64,000 bases of DNA from Adiantum capillus-veneris. Its lineage: Eukaryota; Streptophyta; Polypodiopsida; Polypodiales; Pteridaceae. Below, piece by piece: positions 1 to 10,582 of the stretch. Every line of letters starts with the position of its first letter. Position 1 is the first letter of the stretch. The notes beneath the pieces were generated by a model that saw only the letters and a program-made list of their open reading frames with translations, was not told the DNA's origin and searched no databases. A program made the position numbers and the translations under genes. The stretch is taken from assembly GCA_014529385.2 (NCBI GenBank), contig CM043949.1:113045977-113109976 (forward strand). The letters run 5' to 3'.

Positions 1-58
1 TCTATCTCTTTTTTCACATTTTCTCCTTTCTTGATTGAGTTGAGGACTTGCTGGATAA

Positions 59-60
<2 letters not shown>

Positions 61-130
<70 letters not shown>

Positions 131-139
131 CTCTCTCTA
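61..139. repeat. (CT)n microsatellite
   Basis: A nearly pure CT dinucleotide run with one CG interruption. The Ser-Leu reading frame across it is a translation artefact. The rest of positions 1-600 shows no gene; a second compound (TC)n(AC)n tract lies at 414-459. Confidence 0.97.
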
Positions 140-421
140 TGAACTCATGGAATGTTTTTAGCCAAACAGTTGCGAGTGACTCATCCTTCACACGACTTCT
201 AATAAATTCCAACTTCCCAAATCTCCCTGCTCATCAACCAATGACAATGTTCTAGATTTCTACCAGCTTGCCTCTGCTGTGCCATGCTGTCAAAACCATG
301 AATTGCCAATAGACTTGCTTTTTATGACCCTCTATTGGTTAAAGCAAAACAAGTTTTGGTTGTACCATGCTCCGGGGTCACTTTTGAAGGGCTACTAGGT
401 ATTTAATGGGAGTCTCTCTCT

Positions 422-459
<38 letters not shown>

Positions 460-2099
460 AATAGTCTATCGAGTCATGGTTGGAGGTGCTCCCACCTAAT
501 CCATTAGCTCTCTTCCCTCTAGCTAGCAGCCTCAACACTCAGTGGCTTGAGCAAGCCCATGTACACCCATTGCCTTGAGCACTCATTTTCTACTAACAAG
601 CGCTCCCACTCGCAAGCAGTGCATGTCCCCTATTCAACTCTGCGTCACAACCAAGTTACACCAACCCCTTTCTTACTTTCCTTTTTTCCTTTGGATCTCT
701 CTCCGCAAGCTCTTCTAACTTGACCCCTTCTTCCTCTTCTATGACTATTCCCATCTTGCCCGCCATTTAACAAACCTTTGGAATTCTATAAAATTGTATC
801 CCTCTCTTTGGAAGAATTTAAATTTGTCAATCTTAAACTCAACAAAGCCAAATCACATCTTACCCATCTACAAAACCTCCATGCCAACCAAAGAGCTCGG
901 AATAGCCTTTGCATGAAACCTCCATGTCTTACCATAGAAGACTCCCACACTCTTAAGCGCCAAGCTAGAAACCCTCAATATCCAATATCAATTAGATTGC
1001 ACCAAGGTCTATATTCAAGCCCAAACCTTACTTGTAAAAAACCTACAAAAAAGCTTTGAGTTTACCATGACATTGTGGAAGAAAGGCTTTTAGAGCTCAC
1101 TAAAAAGCTTGCACCCGTTTCTTTTCCTAGAGTTCTACCATCGGCATGGGCTAACCAACTACTCCTATGGAAGCAAGCTTCTCTTGTCGAGTTTGAGACT
1201 CTCTTATAAATTGAGATTCTCCAAACCCATTTGGGCTCTTCTTTGAACATGGCGGCTCACAATGCTAGGAAGAGATCACGAATCTCTTTCCTAGAGGAGG
1301 TAGAACCTCTACCTACGAAGAAATGGTTGGCGAGTTGGTTCACCACGAATCACCACCCAAATTAAAAGGCTTCTTTCACCTCCACCCCCAAAAAAGAATT
1401 TCAACCTAAAGCCTCCCCACCATGGTACCCACCAAAAGCTCCCTCCATCATCGTGGGTTGGCACTAAGCAACCCTTCAAAAATTCCCCTCCTTTTTCCAA
1501 AACCTCCCACAAAGAGTTCACCCAACAACCTTTTAAAAAACCCAAAACCTCTCCCCCATTATCCCATCCCTGGTCAGCCTCCCCCTCATGTATTTCTCCC
1601 ATTTTAACCACTCTAAAAAAACCCTCCCCTTCTCCCTCCTCTACCAACCCTTCCTGTCTACCCTCTCTTCTCCAAACTCCCGTGACTATCCTCTTAATTC
1701 TCCTTCTCATAACACCTCCCGCCCACCTCAATTAAAACAAATTCACCCTAAAAATAGCTTTCCCAAAACCTCAAAAAACTTGCAATGGAGGAGGTTGAAT
1801 TAGGGAAGGAGCACCCTACAACTTGGGTCCACTTGCTCTTTTCTCAGCCTCCTCTTTTTTTTTTCATATTTGGACCCCTCCTCCTTATGCTTTCCCTCTC
1901 CTCCTCCACCCCTCCTTTTTGGGTAAAAAGAGATATAAGTATTGGATTCCTCTCACAAACCCTCACCTTTTTAAAGTTTTGTCCTTAACAAATCTCTCTA
2001 CCTTTACCTTAGAGCACAAAGTCACCAACCTCTCTTCTCACAATCTCTCTAATCGTTCCCTCTCCCCCGCCGAGCAAAAACTTATTAGTCTTGGACTCA

Positions 2100-2304
2100 A
2101 TTATATTCCTCTCTCTCCTCCACCATCACCGGTGTCAATCCTAGAAGCTTACTCTAACCCCAAAAGATCATTTCAACTCAAACTTTTCTTTAAAAATGCT
2201 TCCCCCTCTTCTTCCCTCTCTTTATCTATCCCTAATTCCTCTTGGAATTCTCCTTCTCCTTCCTCTACTCTCAACCTTCAATCATATCTTCACCTTCTTT
2301 AAAC

Positions 2305-2354
<50 letters not shown>

Positions 2355-3804
2355 CTTTCACTCTAAACCATTCTTGATCGAAACCATATCCTCCTTAAAA
2401 AATGACCTCAATATTATTATCAAACCGGCCAATAAGAATCTAGGACCGGTAGTCCTCTCGAGGACATGGTATAATAATGAGGCGCTTTGCCACCTATCAG
2501 ACCCCCTTACCTACTCCTTGTTTTTTTCTCCTCCTCTACCTTTTGTTTTTTCCCTCCTTGCTTCCATTGTCTCAAACTACCCCCTTCTCCCCTACAATGA
2601 ACGGGTCTTTATCCTCTCCTCCTCTCTTGGTAAAACCAAACTCAAACCTTGCCCTTTCTTTCTCCTACCTAAAATCCACAAACCCTCCCATGTGGGCCAT
2701 CCCATTTTCTCCTACAAAGGATATATTTTGGAGAATGCCTCTAAATGGCTCCATGCTCAACTCTACCCCGTTCTCCTTTCTAAAACTCAACACCTCAAAG
2801 ACTCCCACTCCCTTATCTTGGACCTTTCCACCACCTCCTTTCCTTCCCATATTTTTATGTTTACCTATGATGTAGAATCCCTCTATCCAAGAATTTCCAT
2901 ACAAGAAGGTATTTTGGTTCTCAATAACACCATCTGTGACATCTTTCCTTCCCCCAAAGTCCATTTCATTGTATCATTAGCCTCTCTTATCCTAAACCAT
3001 CACTACCTTTCTTTTAATGGGAATTGTTGGCGCCAAATCAAGGGTACGGCAATGGGGTCCAGCTGTGTTGTTGTCTATGCTTGCCTTTTTCTTTGTTCCC
3101 TAGAGAAGGAATGAACCTCCTCTCCTCTCCCTCTCTCCTTTATTTCAAAAGGTTTGTGGATGACGCTTTTGGCATTTGGGATGGCCCTTGTTCTAGTTTG
3201 AGTAAGCTTCTTCATAGCTATGGGCACCGTTTTGAAAAGCATATCAAGATCTCTTCCTTCATTTCCTTTCAAGAGGCGATTACCTTGGAAATCCATTTTT
3301 TCAAAGGTGCCTCTTTTGCCGCCCATGGAATTCTCGATTCACACTACCACCAAAAAAGCCTCAACTCTTACAACTATATCCCTTGGAAAAGCCTGGCATT
3401 CCACACACCAAAAGATTTCCTTCATTCTTTTAAAGCTTAGAAGGTACATCATTCACAAAAGTTCTCTTGCAAGTTTTATCACTATTCGAAACCTTTTGTT
3501 TACCAGACTAAGAGCTAAAGGCTACCCACCCTCTCTTTTGGAAGCTTGCTTCCGTTTTGTTTCTTATAGCTTTAGACCGTCTCTCTTCCAAAGAATTCAA
3601 AAATCCAAACCATCACCCACCATTGTAAAAATTCCCTTTTCACCCCTAACCCGCACACTCAACTTCTTCCTCTCCATTAACAAACCTCTATCTAGGCTTT
3701 TTAGAGCTAGTCCCAAACTTGCACACCTTCCCAAACCGATGGTGTGTTGGTGCAATACGTCTAACCTTGGCTCCCTTCTCTCGAAAAAATCCAGTGATAT
3801 CTAA
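2100..3804 (+). pseudogene. Penelope-like reverse transcriptase, frameshifted
   Basis: This encodes the RT core of a Penelope-like element, which in life would copy element RNA into DNA. Visible motifs in order are KPANKNLGPVV (from about 2422), LLPKIHKP (about 2662), GTAMGSS (3043-3060, the loop before the palm) and FVDD (3153-3164, the catalytic aspartates in the RT palm). The set LPKIHK, GTAMG and F/YVDD is typical of Penelope RTs and unlike LTR or L1 enzymes. The frame breaks near 3070-3120, between GTAMG and FVDD, and again near 3430; the last frame ends at 3802-3804. A thumb-like region continues to about 3800. No endonuclease domain is seen. The element is dead as read here. Confidence 0.78.
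2309..2352. repeat. (CT)n tract inside the Penelope-like coding region
   Basis: A pure CT run that reads as Leu-Ser repeats just upstream of the KPANKN motif of the RT. It looks like a local microsatellite expansion in an already pyrimidine-rich coding strand. Confidence 0.9.
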
Positions 3805-3960
3805 ATGTTTTTTGTGCTCCCCCCTACCTCATTTATTTCCCCACATATACTTCTCCTCTTATATATCTTCCCAACCTTTGTACCTAAAGAAAAACCACAT
3901 TAACTTGGACTAGCCTCCAAATTTTTGTACACTCCCAAATTTTTGGTGCATCCCTTAAAA

Positions 3961-4530
3961 TCTCCCTCTTCTCCCTTTCCTCACCCTTTCTTCGTTACCT
4001 CCCAATCAACTTGGGAAATAAATCACCTTTAAAACTAGCCCTATCCTCCCTTGATTATATTACTCTGTACAGGTTTTTGGACCATGCCCCCCTACTTATA
4101 CCCCCTCCCTCCTCAATTTTGTTGCACCACCGAAGAGCTAATCTAGTGAAACACGTTTGGTGAAAAAATTGGTGTTACTACCCCCCCCTCCCCCCCCCCC
4201 CCCCCCCCCCCCCCCCATTCCAAAGATAATTTCCGCTCCCTCCCTCCCTTTTGCAAGTAGCATTCGCTATGAATTTCTTTAAAAATAAGCTAGGTTTATC
4301 ACCTCTGGTTTGGTATTCTCTTTGTTTGTGTACAAGCCTCTATTGGAACCCTAGCCCCCTCAAGTCACATGTAGTGCTTGAGGACAATCGTGTTCTTTTC
4401 AAGTTAATATAAATTCTCTTGACTCACAATTATGAGTATGGAAAAAAAAAGATGAAATAAGGAAAACCACTTCAAACAATTGCTTTACCATAGATCATGG
4501 GAAAGTACGCTGCTAGAAAAACCTCCCTTT
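3961..4530. other. No gene; low-complexity, includes a poly-C run
   Basis: No coding signature is visible. The stretch holds a cytosine run at 4181-4216, broken by a single T at 4189. G/C runs this long are also error-prone in sequencing, so the true length is uncertain. Confidence 0.7.
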
Positions 4531-4603
4531 AAATGAGAAGTTTTTATAGTTTACTAGTATGTGACCCGCACATTGCTGTGGCCAAGAAAATAATGGAAAT
4601 TGG

Positions 4604-4606
<3 letters not shown>

Positions 4607-4672
<66 letters not shown>
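4607..4672. repeat. Compound (TC)n(AC)n microsatellite
   Basis: A CT run followed directly by a CA run. It has the same composition and order as the smaller tract at 414-459. Confidence 0.95.
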
Positions 4673-4675
<3 letters not shown>

Positions 4676-5526
4676 GTATTACTTGCCTATAAGATTCTCT
4701 AGCATAATTCACATCCTGGATTCTACTAAAACATGCTTTCTAGTTTCACTATATAGGGTATCCACCATGGGATATGGCCCTTATAAATCATAAGTGATAC
4801 TGAAAACCTAAAAAAGTGGTATATCATGAAGGCGCTATGGTGGTTTTTTGCTTTGGCATACTGCATCATAGGGCGGCCTCGCAGTCTTGGATCCCGAGGA
4901 GGGGATCGCTCCACTTATTACTCTTTGCACGCTACACAGTGATGGCGGCCTTCATCCTACTTCTATTTAAGAGGTGAGGGTGCAACTTTGCCCCTCACTT
5001 AGGACTCGGTATCTGCTCTCTACTGCACCAAAATATGGAGCTTGCAACACAAACAACACAGGTTGGCTACTTTGCTTGTTATCATGAGCTTCGTTGAAAA
5101 CCTATTTTTTAGGACAATATAATTGATATGGTGCTGCTCTATCAGTTTGATGGTATGGCACATTGTGCGGTTTTGACTCAACGTAGCAGAACTTGTTTAA
5201 AAATGGTTGGTCGATAAGTACATGGCATATGGTTGATGGTTTTTGTTGGCAAAGCTTTGACCCCACTACTGGGTTTCAGTTTTTAGTAAGCTCTACGTAA
5301 TACAGTTCTGTGGTTTTGATTGTAGGTGATTTTAAGAGTTTGGGGTATGGCATATTAGTTGTTGCCGCTTAAATTCAATATAACTTTGATTATTGGTAGC
5401 TTTACGTTAACTGTTCATTGGTTTTTTGGAAAAAATTTGGGGTTGCTGCCGCTTGACTTGGCAAGGCACTACTCTGTCGATAATGACCTAATCAAACTGA
5501 TGGTGGTTACTGTTAATCAAAAGGAT
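4673..5526. other. No gene recognised
   Basis: Scattered short ORFs without recognisable domains. I see no structured RNA or repeat terminus that I can support. Confidence 0.5.
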
Positions 5527-6085
5527 TTGAGATTGACTTGGTACTGTCACTTAAGCATGGTATATTGATCACTGTCACATAAATCCTAGAAGGCCCACCG
5601 TTTGGGTTGGCTAAGTGAATATAAGGGGGGTTTTTGACGTACTGCGCACTAATGTTGGATGTTTTTGCTAGGGTTTGTAGGGGAGTTTGCCTCGGTTGCA
5701 TACCAATGCTGCACCTGTTCATTACTTGGTTGTTTAGATGAGATAATGCAATACATTATTTGCATTCACATGGGTGGGTGTAGTTTCTTGTTTTTTTTAG
5801 AAAAGCTTTGGGATTGAGTTGGTACTGTCGCTTAAGCATGGTAGATTGATCACTATCACATAAAGCCTGGTAAGGCCCACGGTTTGGGTTGGCTAAGCGA
5901 ATATAAAGGGGTTTTTTGACCTATGCACATTGATGTTGGATGTTTTTGCTAGGGTTTATAAGGGAGTTTGCCCCGGTTGCATACCGATGCTATACTTGTT
6001 CATTACTTGGTTGTTTGGATGACATAATGCAATACATTATTTGCATTCACATGGGCAAATGCAGTTTCTTGTTTTTTCAAAAAAA
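5527..6085. repeat. Diverged tandem duplication, period about 281 bp
   Basis: Two head-to-tail copies begin near 5527 and 5810. Anchors such as ggtactgtc, ttgggttggctaag, gatgttggatg-type blocks and the shared cattacttggttgttt segment recur with a 281-bp offset. The copies differ by many point changes and small indels, so the duplication is not recent. No coding capacity is evident. Confidence 0.85.
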
Positions 6086-6774
6086 CCCGTACAAGGAGCT
6101 AGACCTTTTTTGGTTTTGACATTTGGAATTGGCTGGATACCACTTGGTTTGTTAATAGACTGGATTCCATATAAACATAAACTGTATCTGTTCTAAATAA
6201 ACAAAAACAAGTTTGAACTATTAATGGAATTTTTAGGCTTCTTTTATGGCTTCATATGATGGAGCCTCATTAATCTGGCAAAAAATTAAAAAAATTGTTT
6301 GATGGGGGGGATAAGACACTTGGATTAGAAGGGGTTATGGCTTTCTAATCAAATAATATTATATTTATACTAAGAATTAACTTTGGGATAAAAATCGAAC
6401 ACATTAATACTTTGGACTAAGCTTGCAAAGTTTTTTTTTTAAAGTTGTGAGATGGACATAGATAACAATTGGTAGTCCATTGATACCTGTAAAACACATC
6501 CAAGGCTAAAATATTTGTTGCCTTGTTTGGATGGATGGAGGTAAGGAGTCTATTTTATCTTGGAAAGTTTTTTTGGCTTTTAGCAGTTGTCCAATACAGG
6601 ACTACACATACACCTACTCCAAGGGAAGTCCTTCTGTTATTTGTATACTGGAATGAGGCTTCATTCTTACAAATATTGTACAATGAAGCATTGAAGCAAA
6701 CAAAACATACTTATTGCTTGTCAAAATTTTCTGGAAACCACTGGAAAGTGTCTGGAAAGCACTAGGAAAGGCTC
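6086..6774. other. No gene recognised
   Basis: AT-rich sequence with short unrelated ORFs; nothing supportable. Confidence 0.5.
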
Positions 6775-6838
6775 CCACAAGGGCACGCATTGTGTCCATC
6801 CATAGGCCTCTGGAAGCCCCAAATGCGCGCCCTTGTGG
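6775..6838. other. Inverted repeat (predicted hairpin)
   Basis: Arms at 6775-6791 and 6822-6838 are reverse complements at 16 of 17 positions (CCACAAGGGC.CGCATT against AATGCG.GCCCTTGTGG) around a 30-nt loop. It lies about 385 bp beyond the stop of the histone-like frame. It is far longer than the 16-nt histone mRNA stem-loop, so it is more likely a fold-back or part of a repeat end. Confidence 0.75.
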
Positions 6839-7065
6839 CAGCCAATTTGGGGGCATTCCAAGCCATTTTCAACACTTTGTAGATGTTTTTGCCATGCAAT
6901 AGTGAGTCACATAGCATGCATACATCAGGAAGTGCATGCCCCACTTAGCCAAGGTGCTAAACATAGGCAATTTTTCACAATAACAAGCTAATGGCTACAT
7001 ACATACAATAGAAGGTAGACAAAACTTGAACCAGTGCTACATTGCATGGTATAGAATTAAAACAA

Positions 7066-7178
7066 TACAATGCGCAGTGGGGTATACAATAAAAGACGCT
7101 TATATTCAAATTCTTCCCAATACAATGCACAGAGTGGGATATACAATCAAAAGACGCTTGTATTCAAATTCTTCCCAA
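7066..7178. repeat. Short direct tandem duplication (55/58 bp)
   Basis: Copies at 7066-7120 and 7121-7178 abut exactly; both start tacaatgc and end cttcccaa. They lie in the 3' flank of the histone H3-like frame. Confidence 0.9.
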
Positions 7179-7223
7179 TCTTGGAGTTCCGTAAATACAA
7201 AAAGGTTGATGCCTAATTACAAG

Positions 7224-8087
7224 CTACTCCTCATGGCACAAACGGCGAGCAAGCTGCATATCCTTGGGCATAATGGTTACACGCTTTGCATGGATGGCAC
7301 AGAGGTTAGAATCCTCGAATATGACAGTTAAATATTGCTCTGCTGCCTCTTGGACTGCCTCTATGGCCACGACGCCCATCCGAAACTGAGTGTTGTACAA
7401 TTGCAAAACCTCCCTGCATAGCCTTGCAAAAGGGTCCCTCCGAATCAAGAGCTCGGTGCTCTTTTGATAGTGTCAAATCTCCACAAAATCACGGCTGCGC
7501 TTTCGTACCTTCTGAGGTCGACGTGGAGGTGCATTTTTGGCGCGAGTCGGGGCAGCTTGCTTCCTCTTCTTGTAGACAATGCTCTTTCTCTTTTTTTTCT
7601 GCACAGGCAGTTCCAACACCTCATAATCTGATTCCACCCACTCTCCATCTGATTCGTGCTCTTCACTATTGACTAAATGTGATGGTGTAGGTCCACTCCC
7701 TTAAGGAAGTGTCTTACCCCCAATAGACATGTGAGCCTGATAAGTTTGTATTTGGACGCCAACCCATGGGGCATCTTCATCCGTTTGCGTCTCTTTGGAG
7801 CCTTTTGATGGTTGCTTTTGGCTATTTTTTTCTTTGCCCTAGTCGCTCTTATCCTCCCTGTTGCCATCAGAATCGTTGGAGTCTGATGAATAGACAACAA
7901 GGCGATGCTTCCTTCTCTCTTTTGCTGCTGTAGAGGACTGGCCATGCTGATTTGAAGCTCCAGCTTCTTCTGTGTGGACTTCACCTTGAGCTTGTGAAGT
8001 TCCAACTTCTGTTGCTGTACCTTTGAGTCGTTGGCCATCCGGCTCCTCTAGATATGCAATCCTAGCCGTTTATTTTGTTCTTGCCAT
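7224..8087 (-). pseudogene. Divergent histone H3-like gene with four in-frame stops
   Basis: Read on the minus strand from ATG (8085-8087) to TAG (7224-7226), one frame of 288 codons gives a histone H3 relative. It opens MARTK-stop-TAR, the canonical H3 start with a stop where H3 has Gln5. It continues through a long Ser/Asp/Glu/Lys-rich tail of about 195 residues, then a histone fold containing [15 protein letters not shown] and later [13 protein letters not shown]. Stops are TAA 8070-8072, TAG 7839-7841, TAA 7701-7703 and TGA 7473-7475. The last aligns with H3 Arg52. Each is one C-to-T step from CAA, CAG or CGA. There are no indels in 864 nt. The fold is H3-length, without the longer loop 1 usual in plant CENH3, so I do not call it CENH3. 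The start context ACCATGG is strong. It is most likely a decaying intronless copy; expression is unknown. Confidence 0.85.
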
Positions 8088-8130
8088 GGTAGCACCTAGT
8101 AGGGAAAATGACAAAATGAGCCCCTTCAAC

Positions 8131-8140
8131 CTTTAAATAG
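8131..8140 (-). promoter_or_regulatory. Possible TATA box of the histone-like gene
   Basis: CTATTTAAAG on the minus strand lies 43 nt before the ATG of the histone-like frame. Spacing would leave a very short leader. Supported by position and sequence only. Confidence 0.35.
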
Positions 8141-8228
8141 GTTCTTTTGAGATTTGGGCCCTTTCACACTATGCGGCCAATTGAGTGAAACTCAAATAAA
8201 GCAATTGAATTTAACAACTAAACCTGGA

Positions 8229-10454
8229 TCATGCGGACGGCTGACGCGACGCCCAAACGCTGCCTTTTCGATATTTAGTTGCACGCCAAGCTTCATGGCC
8301 CAGGGACGCTCGCGAGCGTTTCCACTTCTCGGATGCTGCAGTACGGGAAGCGTTGCGTAACTGCTTTGCTAACATCGATTCTCTTGCTTTCTCAATAGTA
8401 CGAGTTTTCCCAAAGGTGTGCCTAAAAAACCAGTTAAACATCTCTTGGAGGTAGTTGGAGTGTGAACTACCACCACCATGCCGAATATTCTTGAAGTAGA
8501 CTCCTTTTGCTCGATAGTGGGACTTCTCCATGCCTTGTGTACTCCATATATCAAGCGAACCATAGCGGTCCATGAAGTATGCACCATGCGCATAGAGAAT
8601 GTGCTAAAACAACCAAAAAGGAGATAAGCGAATAGAAAATTTGCATTTTCAAACATTGCATATGTATTAAGTCCGTTAAAACAAACCATGTAGTGTGTAA
8701 TCTTGCTTTCAGACCATCCGTCTTTAGCGGCCTTTGTGAATTCATAAAGCACCTTCTTGAACTCCTCTCGCTGCTCAACGGTGGTGCTTGAAAGATTCAT
8801 CAATTGCACAACCTTTTGAAAGGATGACCATACTAGCTTGCGTTGGTTAGCAACCTCCACATTGGGATCTTTGTCCGTTGTGCATGAACACAAATCTTTC
8901 CACAACTCCCACCGCTTCTCACTTGCTAGATCGACACTTGCCTTGGATACTTGCATTGGAGACTTTGACATCTTCTTGAAAAATCGACGTGCCTTGGCTC
9001 CATTCATGGAAACCTTCTGTGCCACCTCATATGTCTTCTCCCTACAAGTCTCTGCTACAATGGTCACCCTTGATCGGTGACATCCAATCTCATTAAGGAG
9101 CGTCTCCACCCCCTGCAAGGAGTCTTTTGACCGTTGAAGGGGCCTTATTGTGAAAGCATAATCAATGTGATGCTTTAGGATCCTATCAAATATTCGCATA
9201 AACGCATGCAATGTACAAAAGTGAACATTGTTGAGGGAGAAAGGAATTATGGGGTTCCACCCAGGATCTTTGCTATCCCTATTGGGCACCTGCAGCATAT
9301 CACATGAAAGAACCGAAGTTTGCCACTCCCTATTTATATGGTCATCATTATCTTCGTCCTGACCTTCCACTTGAGTTGCTCGACTTGTCTTGTGCCCTTT
9401 CGTACAGAATGGACAGGGAAGTAAATAATTTGCACCTTGTTTGCATCCAAGCATGCACTTTATGGCCTTTAGATCACCACCTAAATGCCATTCAACATCA
9501 AACTCCCCACGTCCTGGAACCATGAGCTTCTCACTGTTTATTTGAGCTTTAATGACCTCTGTGACCCATGGGATTCTACTAAAAATCCATGCAAGGACTT
9601 CATGTGTCTCTTTCGGAACTTCAATTGCACCAAGCCACCATATATCCTTCTCTGATTGCACACTAAAAGAGGGCTTTGTCGCTTCACTCGAACTACAAGA
9701 TTGCTTGGCATAAGCTAGGGCTTCATTCATAAGCGTGATGCTCATTCTCTCCAACTTTCTCCCTTTAACAATTACACATTCATCCAACTTCAGCACGAAC
9801 ACAAGCTTGCCTTCAAGAACTGCCAACAACATAAAGCCTCAGAATGCTTGTTATGACACATCATAGAGCATGTATGCAACTCTAAACTAACCTGCATCAC
9901 TCAAATTGTAGAAAACAGCCATGGACTGCTGCAATCGTATCAAGTCCACAAAGATATTGCTGAATTTGGTGTAAACAAACCCTTCGGTCCGCAACACACT
10001 GTTAGAAACAGCACCGCTTCCCTTCCCGCGGCCCTTCCTCCCTTGTGATTTGCTACGGAGCGGCTGACACCTTCTTGGCAATCTGCACTCTGTGAGGAAG
10101 TGGGAATAGGTTTTCCGTGACTCCTCGACTTCTTAATGCATCTTTTAACACTTGATGTATTGCTTGATAGCCCTTGGTACTAACCCCAACAACATCACAA
10201 ATATCCTGAACATCTAGATCAGTGACAATATTAGAAAAATCACTAAGAACTCTCTTAGTGATTGCGTCTTTCAAGTGTTTTGCCTCTGGAGCATCAAGCA
10301 TCCCAATAAAATCCTCTTTGTTGAAACAAGAACGAAGTAAAGTAGCCCTAGCTTCCGCATTCTCGCCGCCGCACGTTTCTTGGACGAAGTTCCTATTGCC
10401 CAAAACAACAATGATGAGCCGTATTAGACTTAAACAACATGAGGGACAAAACAT
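8229..10454 (-). CDS. DDE-like transposase gene, multi-exon, family unassigned
   Basis: A coding chain on the minus strand. The 9892 end joins 9819 across a 72-bp GT-AG intron (9820-9891), giving ...NLSDA-VLEGKL... in frame. Position 8687 joins 8603 across an 83-bp GT-AG intron (8604-8686, ending TTTTAG), giving ...THYM-HILYAHG.... The reading ends at 8229. Between about 10053 and 10081 the upstream frame (to 10454) shifts by one, so another intron or an indel lies there. Candidate catalytic acids are Asp in KLDEC (near 9786-9790), Asp in GGDLK (about 9472-9480) followed by a CPFC zinc-type pair, and Glu in QGMEKSH (about 8518-8537). From memory, a GDLK...CPxC...QGxEK layout occurs in uncharacterised transposon proteins of other eukaryotes. 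Unlike its neighbours, the main exon has no stop over 1.1 kb. Terminal inverted repeats were not found. Confidence 0.6.
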
Positions 10455-10582
10455 GTTAACTCATAGCTGTCACCCTTCGTTTTCTTGCACCTCCACATGG
10501 TGCAAGAGTCTGAATTTCGGACAACTCTCGTTTCCTCACCCTACCTCCCATGGCAGTACTCTTCATGTATGAAAGAGTATCC

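Larger units (their letters stand above)
600..3960 (+). mobile_element. Degenerate Penelope-like retroelement
   Basis: A strongly pyrimidine-rich stretch whose plus strand can be read, with several frame changes, as one long retroelement protein. The N-terminal part (about 778-2300) is low-complexity and Pro/Ser/Leu-rich; the C-terminal part is a reverse transcriptase of Penelope type, annotated separately. A (CT)n tract at 2309-2352 sits within the coding path and has probably expanded in place. I found no long terminal repeats. No GIY-YIG endonuclease is readable before the frame dies near 3800-3910. The boundaries are approximate and set by where recognisable coding and the C/T bias fade. 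Confidence 0.7.

Noticed and set aside
3700-3960. GIY-YIG endonuclease after the Penelope-like RT
   Set aside because: No GIY or YIG motif or Cys-rich linker could be read in any frame.
7224-8087. Rescue of the H3-like stops by U-to-C RNA editing
   Set aside because: Such editing is known only from organelles, and the same kind of stop is common in nearby dead elements, so deamination decay is enough. Kept only as a test in the finding.
7224-8087. Calling the H3-like frame CENH3
   Set aside because: The histone fold aligns with canonical H3 without the longer loop 1 usual in plant CENH3; a long N-terminal tail alone is not sufficient.
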